Source: Protula sp. h YS-2021
Taxonomy: Eukaryota; Annelida; Polychaeta; Sabellida; Serpulidae
DNA: 64,000 nt
NCBI GenBank assembly: GCA_949752745.1
Contig: OX457025.1
Span: 52,101,098-52,165,097 of the forward strand
Direction of reading: 5' to 3'
Under the pieces are notes generated by a model, which was not told where the DNA came from, made no database searches, and saw nothing but the letters and a program-made list of their open reading frames with translations. The position numbers and the translations under genes are program-made. Below are positions 27,971 to 40,522 of this stretch, one piece after another. Every line of letters begins with the position of its first letter. Position 1 is the first letter of the stretch.

Positions 27971-28339
27971 GGCTTTTTAGGGTCTGTTGCCATGGTTACA
28001 CTGATTGACAGGTGGAGTTCGTTGGCTTCATGATGATTGACTCGGCCAACACTTTCAAGCAACTTTCGCTCCAGACTTTCGCTCCAGACTTTCGCTCCAG
28101 ACAGTATGACGTCATTATGACCTCATTATGACCTCATTATGACCTCATGGATGGCCGCGCCTATCCTAACGCTTATCATGACGTCACTTCCGCTCCAGAC
28201 AACACTTCCGGTCCAGACAACACTTCCGGTCCAGACAACACTTCCGGTCCAGACAACACTTCCGGTCCAGACATGATGACGTCACTTCCAGACAGTATGA
28301 CGTCACAAAGTGGGCTGGAACCCCTCTTTCTACACTACT

Positions 28340-28345
28340 GCCCTT
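28340..28345. repeat. Right 6-bp target-site duplication of Pol-2 (GCCCTT)
   Basis: Exact copy of 11150-11155, directly after the terminal CTACACTACT. Confidence 0.95.
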
Positions 28346-29580
28346 TCAAAACGCAATCAGTCATAAACGGCGATTTTTTCCTTGCAATTTTAACTTCTTA
28401 GGGAGCGCTTATTTCTTGTAATTACATTAGTCAAACTTTTTCCAGATGCAAAAAAGCTCAAAAACTTATGCTTCCTTGTAATTAAAACTTTTAGGGCCGT
28501 TTATTTCCTGTTTTCGCAACATGGCACCATTGATTTGATCTTTAAAATCTTTCAAGTCAAGTTAAAATCTTTCCAAAAGCGATTAACCTTAACAGGTGAT
28601 CATTTCCATGCAATAAAAACTTTTTAGGAAATGAAGGGACTGTAAGCTATAGGTTAGTGACACCGAAATTCTAAAGATAATCCTCTCTTAGTCTTAATCC
28701 AGAAACAAACCTTTCGCTGGCATCAAAATTTGACGGATCAAGCTAATTTCCATATAACTAACTTGAAACTTGCCATTGAGCATAAAACCCAGTCGCTTAC
28801 AAGGATACCGACATGATACCAGAGAAAACTGCTATACAGACGAACTTCGAGAAACGTTTTCAGCTAATAAAGACCAGAAAAAATTATTGCTAACCAAGCA
28901 TGACTGCAAATTTTTTTAAAAAGAAATTCTAGAGACCAAAATGCGAATTCAAAGAATGGTAGGCAGAGCTATGTGCCCAGGAAATACGATGTGCTTGTCT
29001 GTGGTGACGTTCAGAAAATTGATGACGTGATTAAAAAAGCTCATATCGCCATTAGCCACGGCGGTAGAGGCAAAATGATAAAAAAATAGTCAGACTGGTA
29101 TGCAATTTCTATTTTCAAGTCGAAAAAAAACGCCCAAGTACAAAGGGAACAGTCGTACGTCCGCTTCTCACCAAAGAATTTTGCTCAAGAGGTCAGGTGG
29201 ACCTCATTGATATGCGATCAATGCCACGTGACGAGTTCAAATTTATGATGGTCTACTAAAAGCACTTAACGAAATTTTGTGTACTTCGTCCTGTACCATA
29301 TAAACGGGCAGCATGTGTTGCTTGTCACCTTTTGAACGTTTTTTTTATTTTGGCACGACGGCAAAACTCCAACCAGACAACGTTTCGGAGTTTACCACCC
29401 AAGTCGTGTCCGAACTTAAAATTCTTTAGCCAGATCTCAAAATTGTGCATGGAAAAACCTCGCCATCCGCAGTCAAGAGTACGTAGAAAGGGCCAATTGC
29501 GGCATAAAGATGTTGAGTACATGGTTCGGGGATAGCAATTTTACAAACTGGGCTTTGATACTGAAGTTTGTGTAATTCCA
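28346..29580. other. A/T-rich spacer, no gene seen
   Basis: Unique-looking host sequence with frequent stops in all frames. I see no coding pattern, RNA gene or repeat. Confidence 0.5.
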
Positions 29581-29589
29581 AAAAAAAAC

Positions 29590-30189
29590 TAAAGTGGTGG
29601 TGAACGTCCCGGCAGTGTCGACTCCACCAGGGGCGACGAACCTTCCGGCAGTGGCGACAATGGCTCCGACTTCGGTAGCGAACGTTCCGGCAGCGGTGAT
29701 AAGTGGCGATGAGCACATCGGCAGTGGTGACATGCCGATATCTCCAGTGCATGACAGACGACATTAGATTTCAGCGAAAAGAAAGATCGGCAGTGCAAAC
29801 GGATCAAGACGAGAGCATGGTCAAACGCAGCTATGTTGTTATGACCCCTGCACAATCTGGGGAAAATGTTACTGTCCAAATAACCCTCGTAAGTCAGGGC
29901 TGATGTGACCCCCGCAATATTTTGGGCATTATCGGGATGAAAAAGATAAGCATGTTTTGGCGCTACGGGGTGGCTTTCTCAAAGGAAAATTTTCTAGAAA
30001 TCAATTCGATATTTGCAAGCACACGTTACTGTTAGAGAATGATTTGAAACCGAATTGTAAAGTGCCCCTGTGCGAGGTAGTTAAATTTGAATCCAAGTTG
30101 GGGCCGGGCAAAAATTTCAGAAATGCAAATGCTCTGGTAGTAAACGATGTGAAACCAATCGTTGTAAATGTTTTAAGGCTCGCGTGATG

Positions 30190-30190
<1 letters not shown>
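29590..30190 (+). pseudogene. Degraded duplicated segment, copy A (partner 31190-31800)
   Basis: A block of imperfect GGCAGTGGCGA/GGCAGCGGTGA repeats (29600-29735) is followed by a segment with ATGGTCAAACGCAGCTATG and TTTGGGCATTAT. The same order occurs at 31190-31800, with about 65-70% identity. Frames are interrupted in both. It may derive from a gene with a Ser/Gly-rich region; I cannot identify it. Confidence 0.4.
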
Positions 30191-30786
<596 letters not shown>

Positions 30787-31189
30787 CAAAACTGTAGTTT
30801 CCCTAATTTAATCATGTAAAACATTAAGGTTTCTTGAAAATGAAAGCCATTTGAAATCTTGGGTGCCTCAAGAGCACTTTTATTAGTGTTTATTAGAAAT
30901 ACAATAATATTAATTGATTACATCGTTTCGCAATTGCACATTAGTTGACAATTACGCCGTGTCAAGTGGCTTTTATTGTCTTCTGTGATGCATTTTTATG
31001 TATTTATTTGGTTGCGAACATGTCATCAGCTTTTTACTTAAATCTTTTTTTCTTAAATCTTTGATGATCAAGTCTTTCCCTATGTAAGGGGCTGTAAAAT
31101 GTCACCAAACATAGTACCAAAATCGTTTATAGGAATACTGAAAAGAACCAGACACTGCTGAAAGCAGTTATACGGCGGAACTACTGAGC

Positions 31190-31800
31190 ACTGTCGCTAG
31201 TGTGAACAGTAGCGGTGCTGGTTCCAGCGAAAGCGACGATGGACCAAGTGGCAGCGGTGATGGTTCGAATGGCAGCAGTGGTGTTCCCAGTAACAGCGGT
31301 GATGGTCCGAATATCAGGGTGATGTTCCAAGTGACAGCGCTGATAGTCCGATTGGCAGCTGTTTTGTTTCGAGTGGGTGCGGTGATGATCCGAATGGTAG
31401 AGTGATTGTCCGAGTGACAGCGGTCGACGATGACTCAAGTGGCAGGAACGACCGATCGGTACCGATAAATTCTGTAGTACAAAGACAACGTCACATTTCA
31501 GAGAAGAGGAAGATGAAGATGGACTAAGCCGAGCTTATGCTTAAACGCAGTCGAGTAGTTATGACTTTAGGGAAACCTGCTGATAATGTTACAATTTCAG
31601 TACCTATCGTGGATCGAGGTCGTGTGATCCACGCAACTTATTGGGCATTATACATAAATCATAAATAGAAGGCATGTACTTTTCGGGTTCGGGATGGAGT
31701 TCTGAAAGTTTTCTAGGAATCGTTCTGACATCTGTAAACACTGCTTGCTGGAATCGAAATTTTGGAGCTCAAGGTTTTGTGCATTAATTGAGTCCTGCCT
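31190..31800 (+). pseudogene. Degraded duplicated segment, copy B (partner 29590-30190)
   Basis: Ser/Gly-coding repeats (AGCGGTGATGGT-like, 31205-31430) are followed by segments matching copy A (TTATGACTTTAGGGAAACC, TATTGGGCATTATAC). Stops interrupt all long frames. Confidence 0.4.
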
Positions 31801-32480
31801 AGATTTTGCCCTCACCCAAGTCCATCCCTTGAATCTCTTTCTGCCTGGTGGGTGCCCTCGCTGGCGACTCAGGCACTGGTGGTCAGAGCCAAGAATGTCT
31901 CTTGTTCTGGCTCGTCACCCTGTGAGGTCAACCAGTTGAGGAGCTCCTCCTTTTCTGCATAGGGGTGGCCCGCTTATTCCATGCCAGACGCGTAATTTCT
32001 TTAATCACGTTTCTAAACAGAATGTTCTCCGGTCAATTCACGTTGTCTCTGTCGCCGGAGCGGGCAGCGATACCATGAGACGGTAGAGTGGGGGGAAAGG
32101 GGTGCTGATTCAGCGTCGCCTTGCCGCCGCTGGGTCTCTCCAATGCTGCTGCCCTTTTTTCAATGATAGCAATCTATCTAGGATAAGCTGGGTCAATGCT
32201 TCCACTTCCTCTTCTTGAAACTCATCATCTGAGCCCATCTCCTCTCCCCCTGATGCTGGATGCAACGGCCCTTTCTCATCGTCCGTCTCTTAGTCATCTT
32301 CCTCTGGTAAAACGTTTTGCCTGTCTCTGTGGGTCACCATGAGAGGGAATCTGGCTGGACACTGTGTGTCTCTATCACTTAGATGCAGCATAGAAATGTG
32401 CCCCGCCATGACAGGGGGAGGCCCACCGATTCCTCGTCTGGCTGGTGCATCACTGGCTGCTGCCCTCATGATGTCACTGC
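31800..32480 (-). pseudogene. G/C-rich degraded coding sequence, origin unknown
   Basis: On the minus strand, from an ATG near 32470, a frame reads AASDAPARRGIGGPPP..., then after one stop GSDDEFQEEEVEALTQLILD, and further on in another frame NVIKEITRLAWNKRATP. The composition (G/C-rich, acidic, Arg-rich) differs from all surrounding DNA. I recognise no family. Confidence 0.3.
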
Positions 32481-33220
32481 CGCAGGCGGGGCTTTCCTCG
32501 TGATGAGAGCATGAAGACAGGCCAGCTGGACTTACGTCTGCTTTTGCAACGTTCTAATCACTGCCATCTCTCTTGCTCGCGCTGGTTCTGGAGCCACCTC
32601 CTAGGTAGGCTTTGCAATGGCACTCAAGAGGTAGACACTTGTGGCGGTAGTTGGATACCTCGCTCTCCGTCTGGATCATCCCAGGAGAGTTGCTCCGACT
32701 AACACTCTTAACGTTGCGGTTCCGCTCTTAAATGCAGTACTCCTAATGGAGGGGCGTCAACAGGAGGGCTGTGACGAGAGCCAGCTGTCTCTCAGTAGCT
32801 GTCTGCCCTCCGTGTCTTATTCGCTCATTGTCTGGAAGGACGGGCAGGGAAGGTGAGTAGGGGACGGGAGGACTGGAGGGATGTTGGGGGCACTCGAGAA
32901 AGAGGGAAAAATGGCGAAGCCTAGATCTGTTAGTTCAATAAAACATGTTCCTTAATGTTGTTACTTGCTGTATATTTTTAAAAGGCTTTTTAAAATCAGT
33001 AACTTAAACAATCTCGGTGCCATTTTGTCCACGGTTGCACACGGCACCTTTTGGCCGTCACTTTTTTGGCCGTCGTCTTTGTGGCCGTCGCCTTTTTGAG
33101 TGGATACGAGAAAGTACGGAGTACTCTTTTGTAAGGCATGTTGAAAAGTAATTTGCGGGTAAGCTGGCCAGGTGACATTTATTACGAAAAACTCTCACTC
33201 CATATATTGTCATTTTTAGA
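32480..33220. other. G/C-rich then A/T-rich spacer, nothing identified
   Basis: The G/C-rich part (to about 32900) resembles the preceding degraded coding sequence, but no convincing frame is seen. The rest holds an imperfect repeat of TTTTTGGCCGTC near 33050-33090. Confidence 0.3.
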
Positions 33221-33221
33221 C

Positions 33222-33660
33222 CCCAACCGGGCGAGCCCGGGGGTCTATAGGATTGCCCTCTGTCCGCCTGCCCGTCTGTCCGTGTCACACTTTGTATGCT
33301 GTTTTGTTAACTGTAATGTAAGACTTAGGTGTTTTCTACACAAGTCCTCCGAAAGTGTTTATCCTAGGCATATTCAACCTTGCACAGTAAAAATATATGC
33401 ATTGAAGTTGTGCAACCTTGTGTTATTTTTCAAATCGGACAAAAATTGCCAAAATGGCGACTTGTCAAAAATTGTGATTTTTTTAGATAAGTGCAATGTA
33501 AGACTTGGGTGCCTTTCACGCGAGTTCTCCAAAACTATTTATCCTAGGCATATGCTACCTTGCACAGCGACTATATATATATATTGAAGTTGTGCAACGT
33601 CGTATTTTTTTTCAAATTGGTCAAAAATTGCTAAAATGGCGCCTTGTTGTGTCCGGTTGG
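33222..33660. repeat. Dispersed-repeat-like unit with ~175-bp tandem duplication
   Basis: The sequence begins ACCCCAACCGGGCGAGCCCGGGGGTCTATAGG. Then 33310-33480 and 33487-33655 are direct copies, with AATGTAAGACTT.GGTG, TTTATCCTAGGCATAT, TTGCACAG and AAATTGC.AAAATGGCG shared. It ends near GGTTGGGGTTT, an inverted echo of the start (33222/33660), so the unit may be a small transposon. Confidence 0.55.
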
Positions 33661-33819
33661 GGTTTGCTGCGCCTTCGACGATGGCTTGTTTTTTTGTTTT
33701 TTTTTTGACTGTATATGGTATGAGCGGTGATGCTAAGGCAACAAGGAAGACAACTGCTTTTGTTCCTCAGCGGTACGTGCGCAGTTTTATGGGGAATATG
33801 GAATGCCATTTTTACATTT

Positions 33820-34600
33820 ATTAGGGATTAATCGATATCAAGAACTAATTTCTCCACCTCAAAAATTGATTTTTTTTATATCAATAAGTAAGGTTTGATG
33901 TAAAAAATTCATATTTTGATATCAAGAATTAACTTTTGCTATCTGTAATTATATTTTTGATATCCCTAAATGTATTCTTGATCTCAAAAAATAATTCTTG
34001 ATATCAATAAATATTTAGAGATATAAAAATATTTACTTATATCAAAAATTATTTAATATATAATATAATATTGATATCAAGAATTTCTTAATAAAACTTT
34101 TTAAATTTGTATTTATGAATAAAACTTTTTAAATTTGTATTTTGAAATCTGCAAGTGATTTTTTGACCTCAAAAATTGGTTTTTCAAATCAAAATATAAG
34201 TTTTTTATGTAAAAAATTCAGAAGTACACATCTGTGAATGAAATAATGACTGGTCCTTGCATACAGAATCTTTCTTTTATTTTTTTACCGTACAAAAAAG
34301 AAACAATTCTTGAAATCAATAATTTTGCTGTTTTTATTGATATCAATAATTGAAGTTTTTATCTCCAAAATTTAATTGGCGACTAGTTAAAGTTATATAA
34401 ATGTGTGTCTCCCTTAAGATTTTTTATGTTTGTAAAATTGATTTGTTAATTTCAAAAATAAATTATTGCCATCTAAAATGTAATTTGGGATCGCAAAATA
34501 TAAATTAATGAGATCTATAGTGATTTATTGATATCTTTTTTTATATTTTCATATCAAAAATAAGCATTAGATGTTAAAACGGCATTCCAAAGGGGATATA
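33820..34600. repeat. A/T-rich region of degenerate GATATCAA motifs
   Basis: Dozens of loose TTGATATCAA(A/G)AATT units lie without regular spacing. No gene is seen here or in 34600-35540. Confidence 0.6.
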
Positions 34601-35542
34601 CAATGTGGTTTCAATAAGCAAATTAAAAAAGCTGTCAATCAGCACGCATAGAAAATTTACCTCAGGGAAAACGTACGCAACTTTGATCGTGGGTTTTCAG
34701 TGTCCCTAAAAAAGGCATTTTCTACAATACGTAAAACTACCACCTTGAAAACTTTTTTCTAAGCGAAGTGATACACTTGGAAACGAAAGTAATGCCAAGC
34801 TCTTATGAGTGATCCCATAGCATTTCAATTTGATTGGTCAATTTCATTGATCTCACTTGCAATTGTCTTAATCAACTGCACAGGGACATTATTGAAAATG
34901 TGAATTCGGATACAATTCAGGTGATCAATCAACTTATTGATGTCCATTCCAATCCTTTAAATCAATTGTACGAAATCGTTAATTTCAATTACATTCAGAT
35001 TGGTTGATTATTTTTACTGATCTGACTAATAATTTTGATTGGACATATTTGTTCTAGGGGCGCATCTGGTCGGGGTTGGCTTTCATATCGGGAGTTCTTT
35101 GGGTCGACACCGTTTTTTACCTTGTAAACCAAAATAAGACTTGTTTTTCACGAAGGTACGTGAACAGATTGGTAGTTCCCCGAGGAACAGTAATACAAAT
35201 TTGAAGACAGAAATAAGCATTTGAAGAGTATACCCATTTCGCCTGTTTTTGCAAAAGTAAACACGGAGTACATGCTTGCAACCAAGGTACAACTTGTCTT
35301 TCAAGAGGGTACGAAATGGCACAAACATACGTCTTTCAGATGGTATATCTGCGGGTTGGAGAAATATGAGGTGGTAGAAGCATGAAGTGTCCTAACCACA
35401 TCTGAGAATAAAAACCCCATATTACTGCACGTGTCCTTAGCCAAGACAAAAATGAATTTGCACACCAACCGGTGCAGAAACTGTTCAATGCTTCTGCGGA
35501 GCAATTTTTTCTTCGTTTCTTCATCAATTCCAACTCAGGCAT

Positions 35543-35857
35543 TTAAAAAACTGTGTCCCCGAAACTGAAATTATTCATACCCAAGACAGGGATTCCATAA
35601 GCCTCGGTGTACTTCTGGTAATGCTCGTGGATGGCACCACAACGCCAGTTGTTTCTGACGTCACTGGGGACTTGCCGGATGTAGTGGCAAGTGTCTTCGT
35701 CCGTTGCCGATCTGTGCCGAAGGTGACAGTGCATTTCTTCTTCGTAGTGGATCCCAAACGACTCATCCGGATTCACTAAGAGCAAGCATAAAGCACACAC
35801 GTGCATTTTAGAGACTCTTTTAATTTCGGGAATGGAATGTTGAGTTAAGAGTAACAT
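35543..35857 (-). CDS. Conserved-looking reading frame, possible host exon
   Basis: A 104-codon frame with a non-repetitive, protein-like sequence: HVCALCLLLVNPDESFGIHY, HCHLRHRSATDEDTCHYIRQ, NNWRCGAIHEHYQKYTEAYG. Cys and His are spaced as in an extracellular domain. It lacks a promoter or a clear start and may be a single exon or a retained fragment. I cannot name the family. Confidence 0.4.
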   Translation of the reverse strand: MLLLTQHSIPEIKRVSKMHVCALCLLLVNPDESFGIHYEEEMHCHLRHRSATDEDTCHYIRQVPSDVRNNWRCGAIHEHYQKYTEAYGIPVLGMNNFSFGDTVF

Positions 35858-35867
35858 ATATCAGACA

Positions 35868-36480
35868 AACAAGCATACCTACGCGAGCAGTGTTTACCAG
35901 CAGGATTGGCATACACATATGAGCAGTGTACGGCAATGGGAGTAGCATGCCAATACGAGCAATAGGATTGGCATACCCGCACGAGTATCGTATATACCCG
36001 TACGAGTATCGTAGATACCCACACGAGTAGTATCGTATAGCAATGAGAGAAGAATACCCACGCGACCAGTGTACAGCATTGGGCGTAGCATACCGACAAG
36101 AATAGTGTGTGCCAATGGGTGTAGCATACCCTAAGAGCGGTGTTTTTGAATTTGTATCTCCATACAAGCATTCACACCAAAAACAAGCCATTTACACCAA
36201 TGATATCAGAAGACCCACGCAAGCAGTGCACACCAATGTAGCTGGCAAACCAACACGAGAAGTGCACACCAATAGGATTAACATACCCACAGGAGTAGCG
36301 TACACTAATGGGATCAGCATACCCCAATGAAATTAGCATACCCACACGAGCAGTGTACACCAATGGTATTAGCAGATCCATAGTGTACATCAATGGGAGA
36401 CCACAGCAACAGGTGTAGCGTGCCCATACCACCAGTTTACACTAATGTGACTGCCAAAAATATGCGAGTAGTGTACTCTA
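35868..36480. repeat. Degenerate minisatellite, ~34-bp unit
   Basis: Many diverged copies of a unit like CATACCCACACGAGCAGTGT plus ACACCAATGGGATTAG. Long frames in it on both strands are repeat artefacts. Confidence 0.75.
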
Positions 36481-36673
36481 AAATAAGTAACGTACCCGCT
36501 CGAGTAGTGTAGGTTTCAGTCGATCTCAGTTCCATTTCTCTTTCTTCCTCGTTTTCTTCCTCATCCTCTTCACCATCATAATCGTCCTTTCCCTTGCCTC
36601 CTCTTCCGTGTCGGTACATATACATGGTTTCTGTAAAAGCAAATTTAAAAAGGTTTTAAAAAATACTGTCATC

Positions 36674-36676
<3 letters not shown>

Positions 36677-36762
<86 letters not shown>

Positions 36763-36785
36763 TCTGTCTCTCTCTCTCTCTCTCT
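36677..36785. repeat. (TC)n microsatellite
   Basis: About 110 bp of TC with two interruptions. No gene is seen in 36786-37260. Confidence 0.98.
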
Positions 36786-37260
36786 TTAATTTTTTAAATT
36801 GTTTTTGGCTTTCTCGATAAGCTTATCTGTAATAAATATTTTGCTATTGTGATACATAAGAAATCTACAAAACTGTATGCAGTTGTTTGGTCTAGTGTAT
36901 ATGACACACGTCTTTGTTGTCCCCAACGATTTCGACGAGCAGGGTATTCAACGGTAACAACTCGCCATCACTTTTATTTTGTATTACATCTTTACTGTTT
37001 TTCTTACAGACGCCATCTGACGGTAATGTTTGAGATACGGAGTGGAATCCTGGAATGGCATGGTATGGAATGGTACCTTGCATGCTTAGTCAACATAAAA
37101 AAAGTTCACTCATAGTCATAAATGCCACAAGATACAGGCTTTGTGCCCAGGGGGTACACTCACGTACTAACTGGTTACAATGCATGTCCAAAGCTTAAAC
37201 GTGGTGTGTAAACGAAATAATTTCCCCTTTTTAAGCAAACGAGGAATAAAATTCCGAAAT

Positions 37261-37266
37261 AACCCC
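37261..37266. repeat. Left target-site duplication of Pol-3 (AACCCC)
   Basis: AACCCC precedes the terminal AGTAGGTACA at 37267 and is repeated at 46357-46362, after TGTACCTACT. Confidence 0.9.
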
Positions 37267-38250
37267 AGTAGGTACATTGCGAGATTTCTGGATCCCCCCT
37301 CTGGCGAGCGACTAGTCTGAGCCTGAACCTGTATAGATGGTCTGTCTTGAAATGTCATGGCACGTCTGGATAATGACCCCTCCCCCAAGACGGGAAATTA
37401 AGATTTGTACATATCTGAACATTTCAGACTATTTTTAGGAACTTTGATTTTGTGACCCTCGGATCCCCAACTCCCTCCGGGTGATAATAGGGATTTTAGC
37501 ATATTTACACGTTTCAGGCAATTCTGAGCATTATTGGTTTTGTGATTCTCGGACACCCCCCCCCTACCCGGTGGGAATTTTAGATTATAGCATAGTTTTA
37601 CGTTTCATGCAATTCTGAACAACTAACCCCCCTGCCCCGCCATGGCTTTATGACTATGCAGTATATAAAACAGACATGCCAACTTCAATTGCGCCTAACT
37701 TTGAACCCACTGGGCCGATTTCAACCATTCTTTCACCAAAGTGTTCAGCAGAACCTCTTCTTTTCCTCATTGTTTCCTAAAATAATAGCACCGAATGCAC
37801 AAAACCCTTATTGCGTTAATAAGAGGGCTATCATAACCGATATGGAGAATTACTTCAACACCAGCAGTACCTTAAAAGTGAGGAACTCTTAGATAAGGTA
37901 CAGAATTATATATTCCGCAGAGCCCAAGCAGTAAAGACGTATTTTTGTATTTCTAACATGGCTGTTATTTTCAAACGGATTTATGTGGACTTTATGATTG
38001 ATGAATTGACTCTCTTTGGATTTGAGAAAGAACAGCTTTGGCAATTAGATACTTTTAGGGGCTTCATGCACTACAACCTTAACAGAATTCAATTACGCAA
38101 CAAGTTTATTGAACAGTGTTATGAAACTGGAATAGAAGATACAGAGGACTTTGATTTTTAGTGTGCATTTAACTTTGTTCATACTGATGTAGGGTGGACG
38201 TTCGTGAGGTGGATTATTTGACAGATTGTTTTATAGATGAAGAAAAGTGA
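37267..38250. repeat. Left terminal inverted repeat of Pol-3 (partner 45480-46356)
   Basis: About 0.9-1.0 kb at roughly 75-85% identity to the inverted right end. It includes diverged G/C-run repeats (37400-37630), a TATA element (TATATAAAAC near 37662) and a copy of the small helical gene. Each end of Pol-3 thus carries the same accessory gene, pointing inward. Confidence 0.75.
37958..38250 (+). pseudogene. Small helical accessory gene, left-end copy, broken
   Basis: MAVIFKRIYVDFMIDELTLFG...NKFIEQCYETGIEDTEDFDF matches the gene at 13161 and the inverted copy near 45500. A TAG at 38159-38161 interrupts it; similarity continues to GAAGAAAAGTGA near 38250. Confidence 0.7.
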
Positions 38251-38253
38251 AAC

Positions 38254-38671
38254 ATGCCAGCCTCTCAACTCCTTCACCGACGTATAGAGACATTGGATGA
38301 TGTCTTCAAAGTGAATTATATTGACTTTGTATTTTCAAAGCTTCTTCATTTTGAATCTGACTGGATATTGGAAGTAAAGATTACGCATAAACACTGGGAA
38401 GCTGTTTGAATTACAATTCCAAGAAATCGTTCCATCACATCTTTTCTGAGTGAAGAACTGGATTTACCAGGGAATACCTATGACATTGATTCAAGATTTA
38501 TCATCGCCTATACAATTTCAAAGCTGATCTCATGTTAATTGTGCCTGCCACAATTATTTTACATTATGATAATAATGTTTCACTGACAACGGATATATCA
38601 GCGCTTGTCACATTCAATGATGGATGAGTTGAAATGAATATAGACATTTGCAAAATGTTTGAAGGATATTA
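38254..38671 (+). pseudogene. Homologue of the Pol-2 155-residue accessory gene, broken
   Basis: It opens MPASQLLHRRIETLDDVFKV with FVFSKLLHFES, as in the gene at 11938, then has TGA after KHWEAV and further frameshifts. It has only one copy of the TYDID segment that is duplicated in Pol-2. Confidence 0.7.
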
Positions 38672-38796
38672 AAGTTTATGAATTGTCATGCACTGCATAC
38701 TCGCTTAACTGTTTTTTTCTGAATTGTTAAAATATTCGCATTTGCATGTCAATAAAGTTTTGATTTTGTGAATGATTGATTTCATTTTAAATTGAT

Positions 38797-39875
38797 ATGC
38801 CAAGGTGGAGGACTAAGACTACTTAACCAATACTTACTTTAAATCTGGAATCTTTGGAGCATTTGCAGGACCTAATAAGTTATACAAACTACTGAAACAA
38901 GACAAATAACCTGTGACATATTTCAAAGTGAAAAACTAATTACAAGACCAAGATGCCCTTAGTATACTTCAACCAGTCAAATGTAGATTTAAAAGATAAC
39001 GTTTCATTACCAGTGGCATTGATGATATGTTGGCAGGGGACTTAGCAGATATGACCTACATTGCAGAACATTATGAAGGTAATCACTTTCTACTAATTGC
39101 CTTTGATGTCTTTTCCAAACGCTTGTGGGTACAACCTATTCCAAACAAAAGTCATACTAGTCTCATTCAAGCATCCCAAAAATATTTCAAGAAACAACAA
39201 GAAGACCTAGAATACTGAGGCAAGATAAGGGAACAGAATTTAAGAATAGATGGGTAAAGCAATTTCTAAAGAAAGAAGGCATTCATGCATATATTACCAA
39301 GAATGAGACAAAAGCCAACTTAATTATGCATACTGTCGAAGGAATGATGTATCGCTATTTTCTGAATCGGCGAACGTATCGATATACAGATATTTTGCAA
39401 GACTTAGTCTGCAGTTATAATCACGAACCTCATGGATCCTTACCAAATGGATTAGTAGCGGTGCATATTATCATAAACATTGAATCCAAAGTGTGAAAAC
39501 AAATGTATATTGACAAATTAAAATTTAAATAAAAATGCCAAAACCTTACAAGTTTAACATTGTTCAACATGTTCGCATTTCACACATGAAATATGTATTT
39601 TAAAGGAATTATCATATAAAATAGGCACAAGAAGTGTTCATTGTCACACATTGTTGTAAGAAGCAAGGAATACACTTGTATCATGTTTAAGACTTCCTAG
39701 ACGAATATATTGATGGTCAATTCAATAAGGAAGAATTACAAGCTGTTATATATAATTGAAAAAAATTTTAAAGACACGAAAAAGACAAGGTCTGAAAGAA
39801 TTATTTGTCAAATGGTTAGGCTGGCCAAAGAAATTTAATAGTTGGGTAAAGGAATCTGATATTCAAGCGTCATGA
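38797..39875 (+). pseudogene. Polinton integrase relic
   Basis: Aligns over its length with 14661-15761: ATGCCAAGGTGG start, DLADMTYIAE, FDVFSKRLWVQPIPNKSHTS, DKGTEFKNRW, chromodomain FVKWLGWPKKFNSWV. Many stops and indels are present. The stop still overlaps the ATPase start as ATGA. Confidence 0.85.
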
Positions 39876-40522
39876 AGCGTCCGTTTACATGTCTGGTTTC
39901 TGGATCCACAGGTAGCGGAAAACATCTCTTGTGAAATCACTCATTGAACAAAAAGTCATTCCTCCATTTCCTAATAATATTGTATGACTCCATGCTGCGG
40001 ACCAACCTTTGCGCAAAAGTATGAAAGGAGTGACATGCCATCAAGATATTTCAGAAGATATTGAAAAGCGTTTCAATCCAATACAGAATAACTTACTCAT
40101 TATTGATTATCTCATGACCAAATGTCAGAGTGACGAACGCATGACCAGATTGTTTAGCGCTGGAAGTAGTCATAAAAATGTAAGTATTATTTTTATCGTG
40201 CGCAATCCATTTCACCATCGAAACGAAATGCGTAATATCAGTTTAAATACACATTGCATTGTTCTCTTTAACAATTCAAGGGATAGTCAACAGATTAGTG
40301 CATTGGCCTGGCAGATGTATCCAGGGAAATTTCCGTTTCTCACTGAGGCATATCAAGACGCTACAAGCAAACCTCATGGTTATTTATTTATTTCAAACCA
40401 AAGACAGAAGATAACTTTTTGCACAGGAATTCTTCCAAATGATACACATTATGTTTATGTGAATAAAATAGTGTGTGAAGAAGAATTACAACAGTTTGGT
40501 ATTGAACGTCAAGGTGTCTACA
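39872..40522 (+). pseudogene. Packaging ATPase relic
   Basis: Starts MKRPFTCLVSGSTGSG. One nucleotide is lost in the Walker A loop and a stop follows near 39985. Open from about 40009 to 40537, with a degraded Walker B (NLLIIDYLM). The order and overlap with neighbours are preserved. Confidence 0.85.

Larger units (their letters stand above)
11156..28339. mobile_element. Complete Polinton/Maverick element Pol-2 (17.2 kb)
   Basis: Both termini (AGTAGTGTAGAAAGAGG and its exact reverse complement) and a perfect 6-bp target duplication are present. It contains the full Polinton set: integrase, ATPase, minor and major capsid, pX-like protein, protease, PC4-like proteins and DNA polymerase. The rightward genes lie at 11938-20445 and the leftward genes at 20815-25708. 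The major capsid and polymerase genes are broken, so this copy could not replicate or form particles alone. Intact integrase and perfect duplications suggest a fairly recent insertion (inference). Confidence 0.97.
25795..28339. repeat. Right terminal inverted repeat region of Pol-2, expanded
   Basis: The inner segment 25795-25965 is the reverse complement of 11757-11925, and the outer segment 27975-28339 of 11156-11515. Between them are sequence without a left partner (25990-26240) and two long tandem arrays. The right region is thus about 2.5 kb against 0.77 kb on the left. Confidence 0.85.

Noticed and set aside
27018..28033. Long frames with repeated KNVQNRLKRINMQK or SDDSEHFSFFGSTD motifs on both strands
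   Set aside because: They are translations of the 88-bp G-run tandem array and shift frame with G-run length. No start context or conservation.
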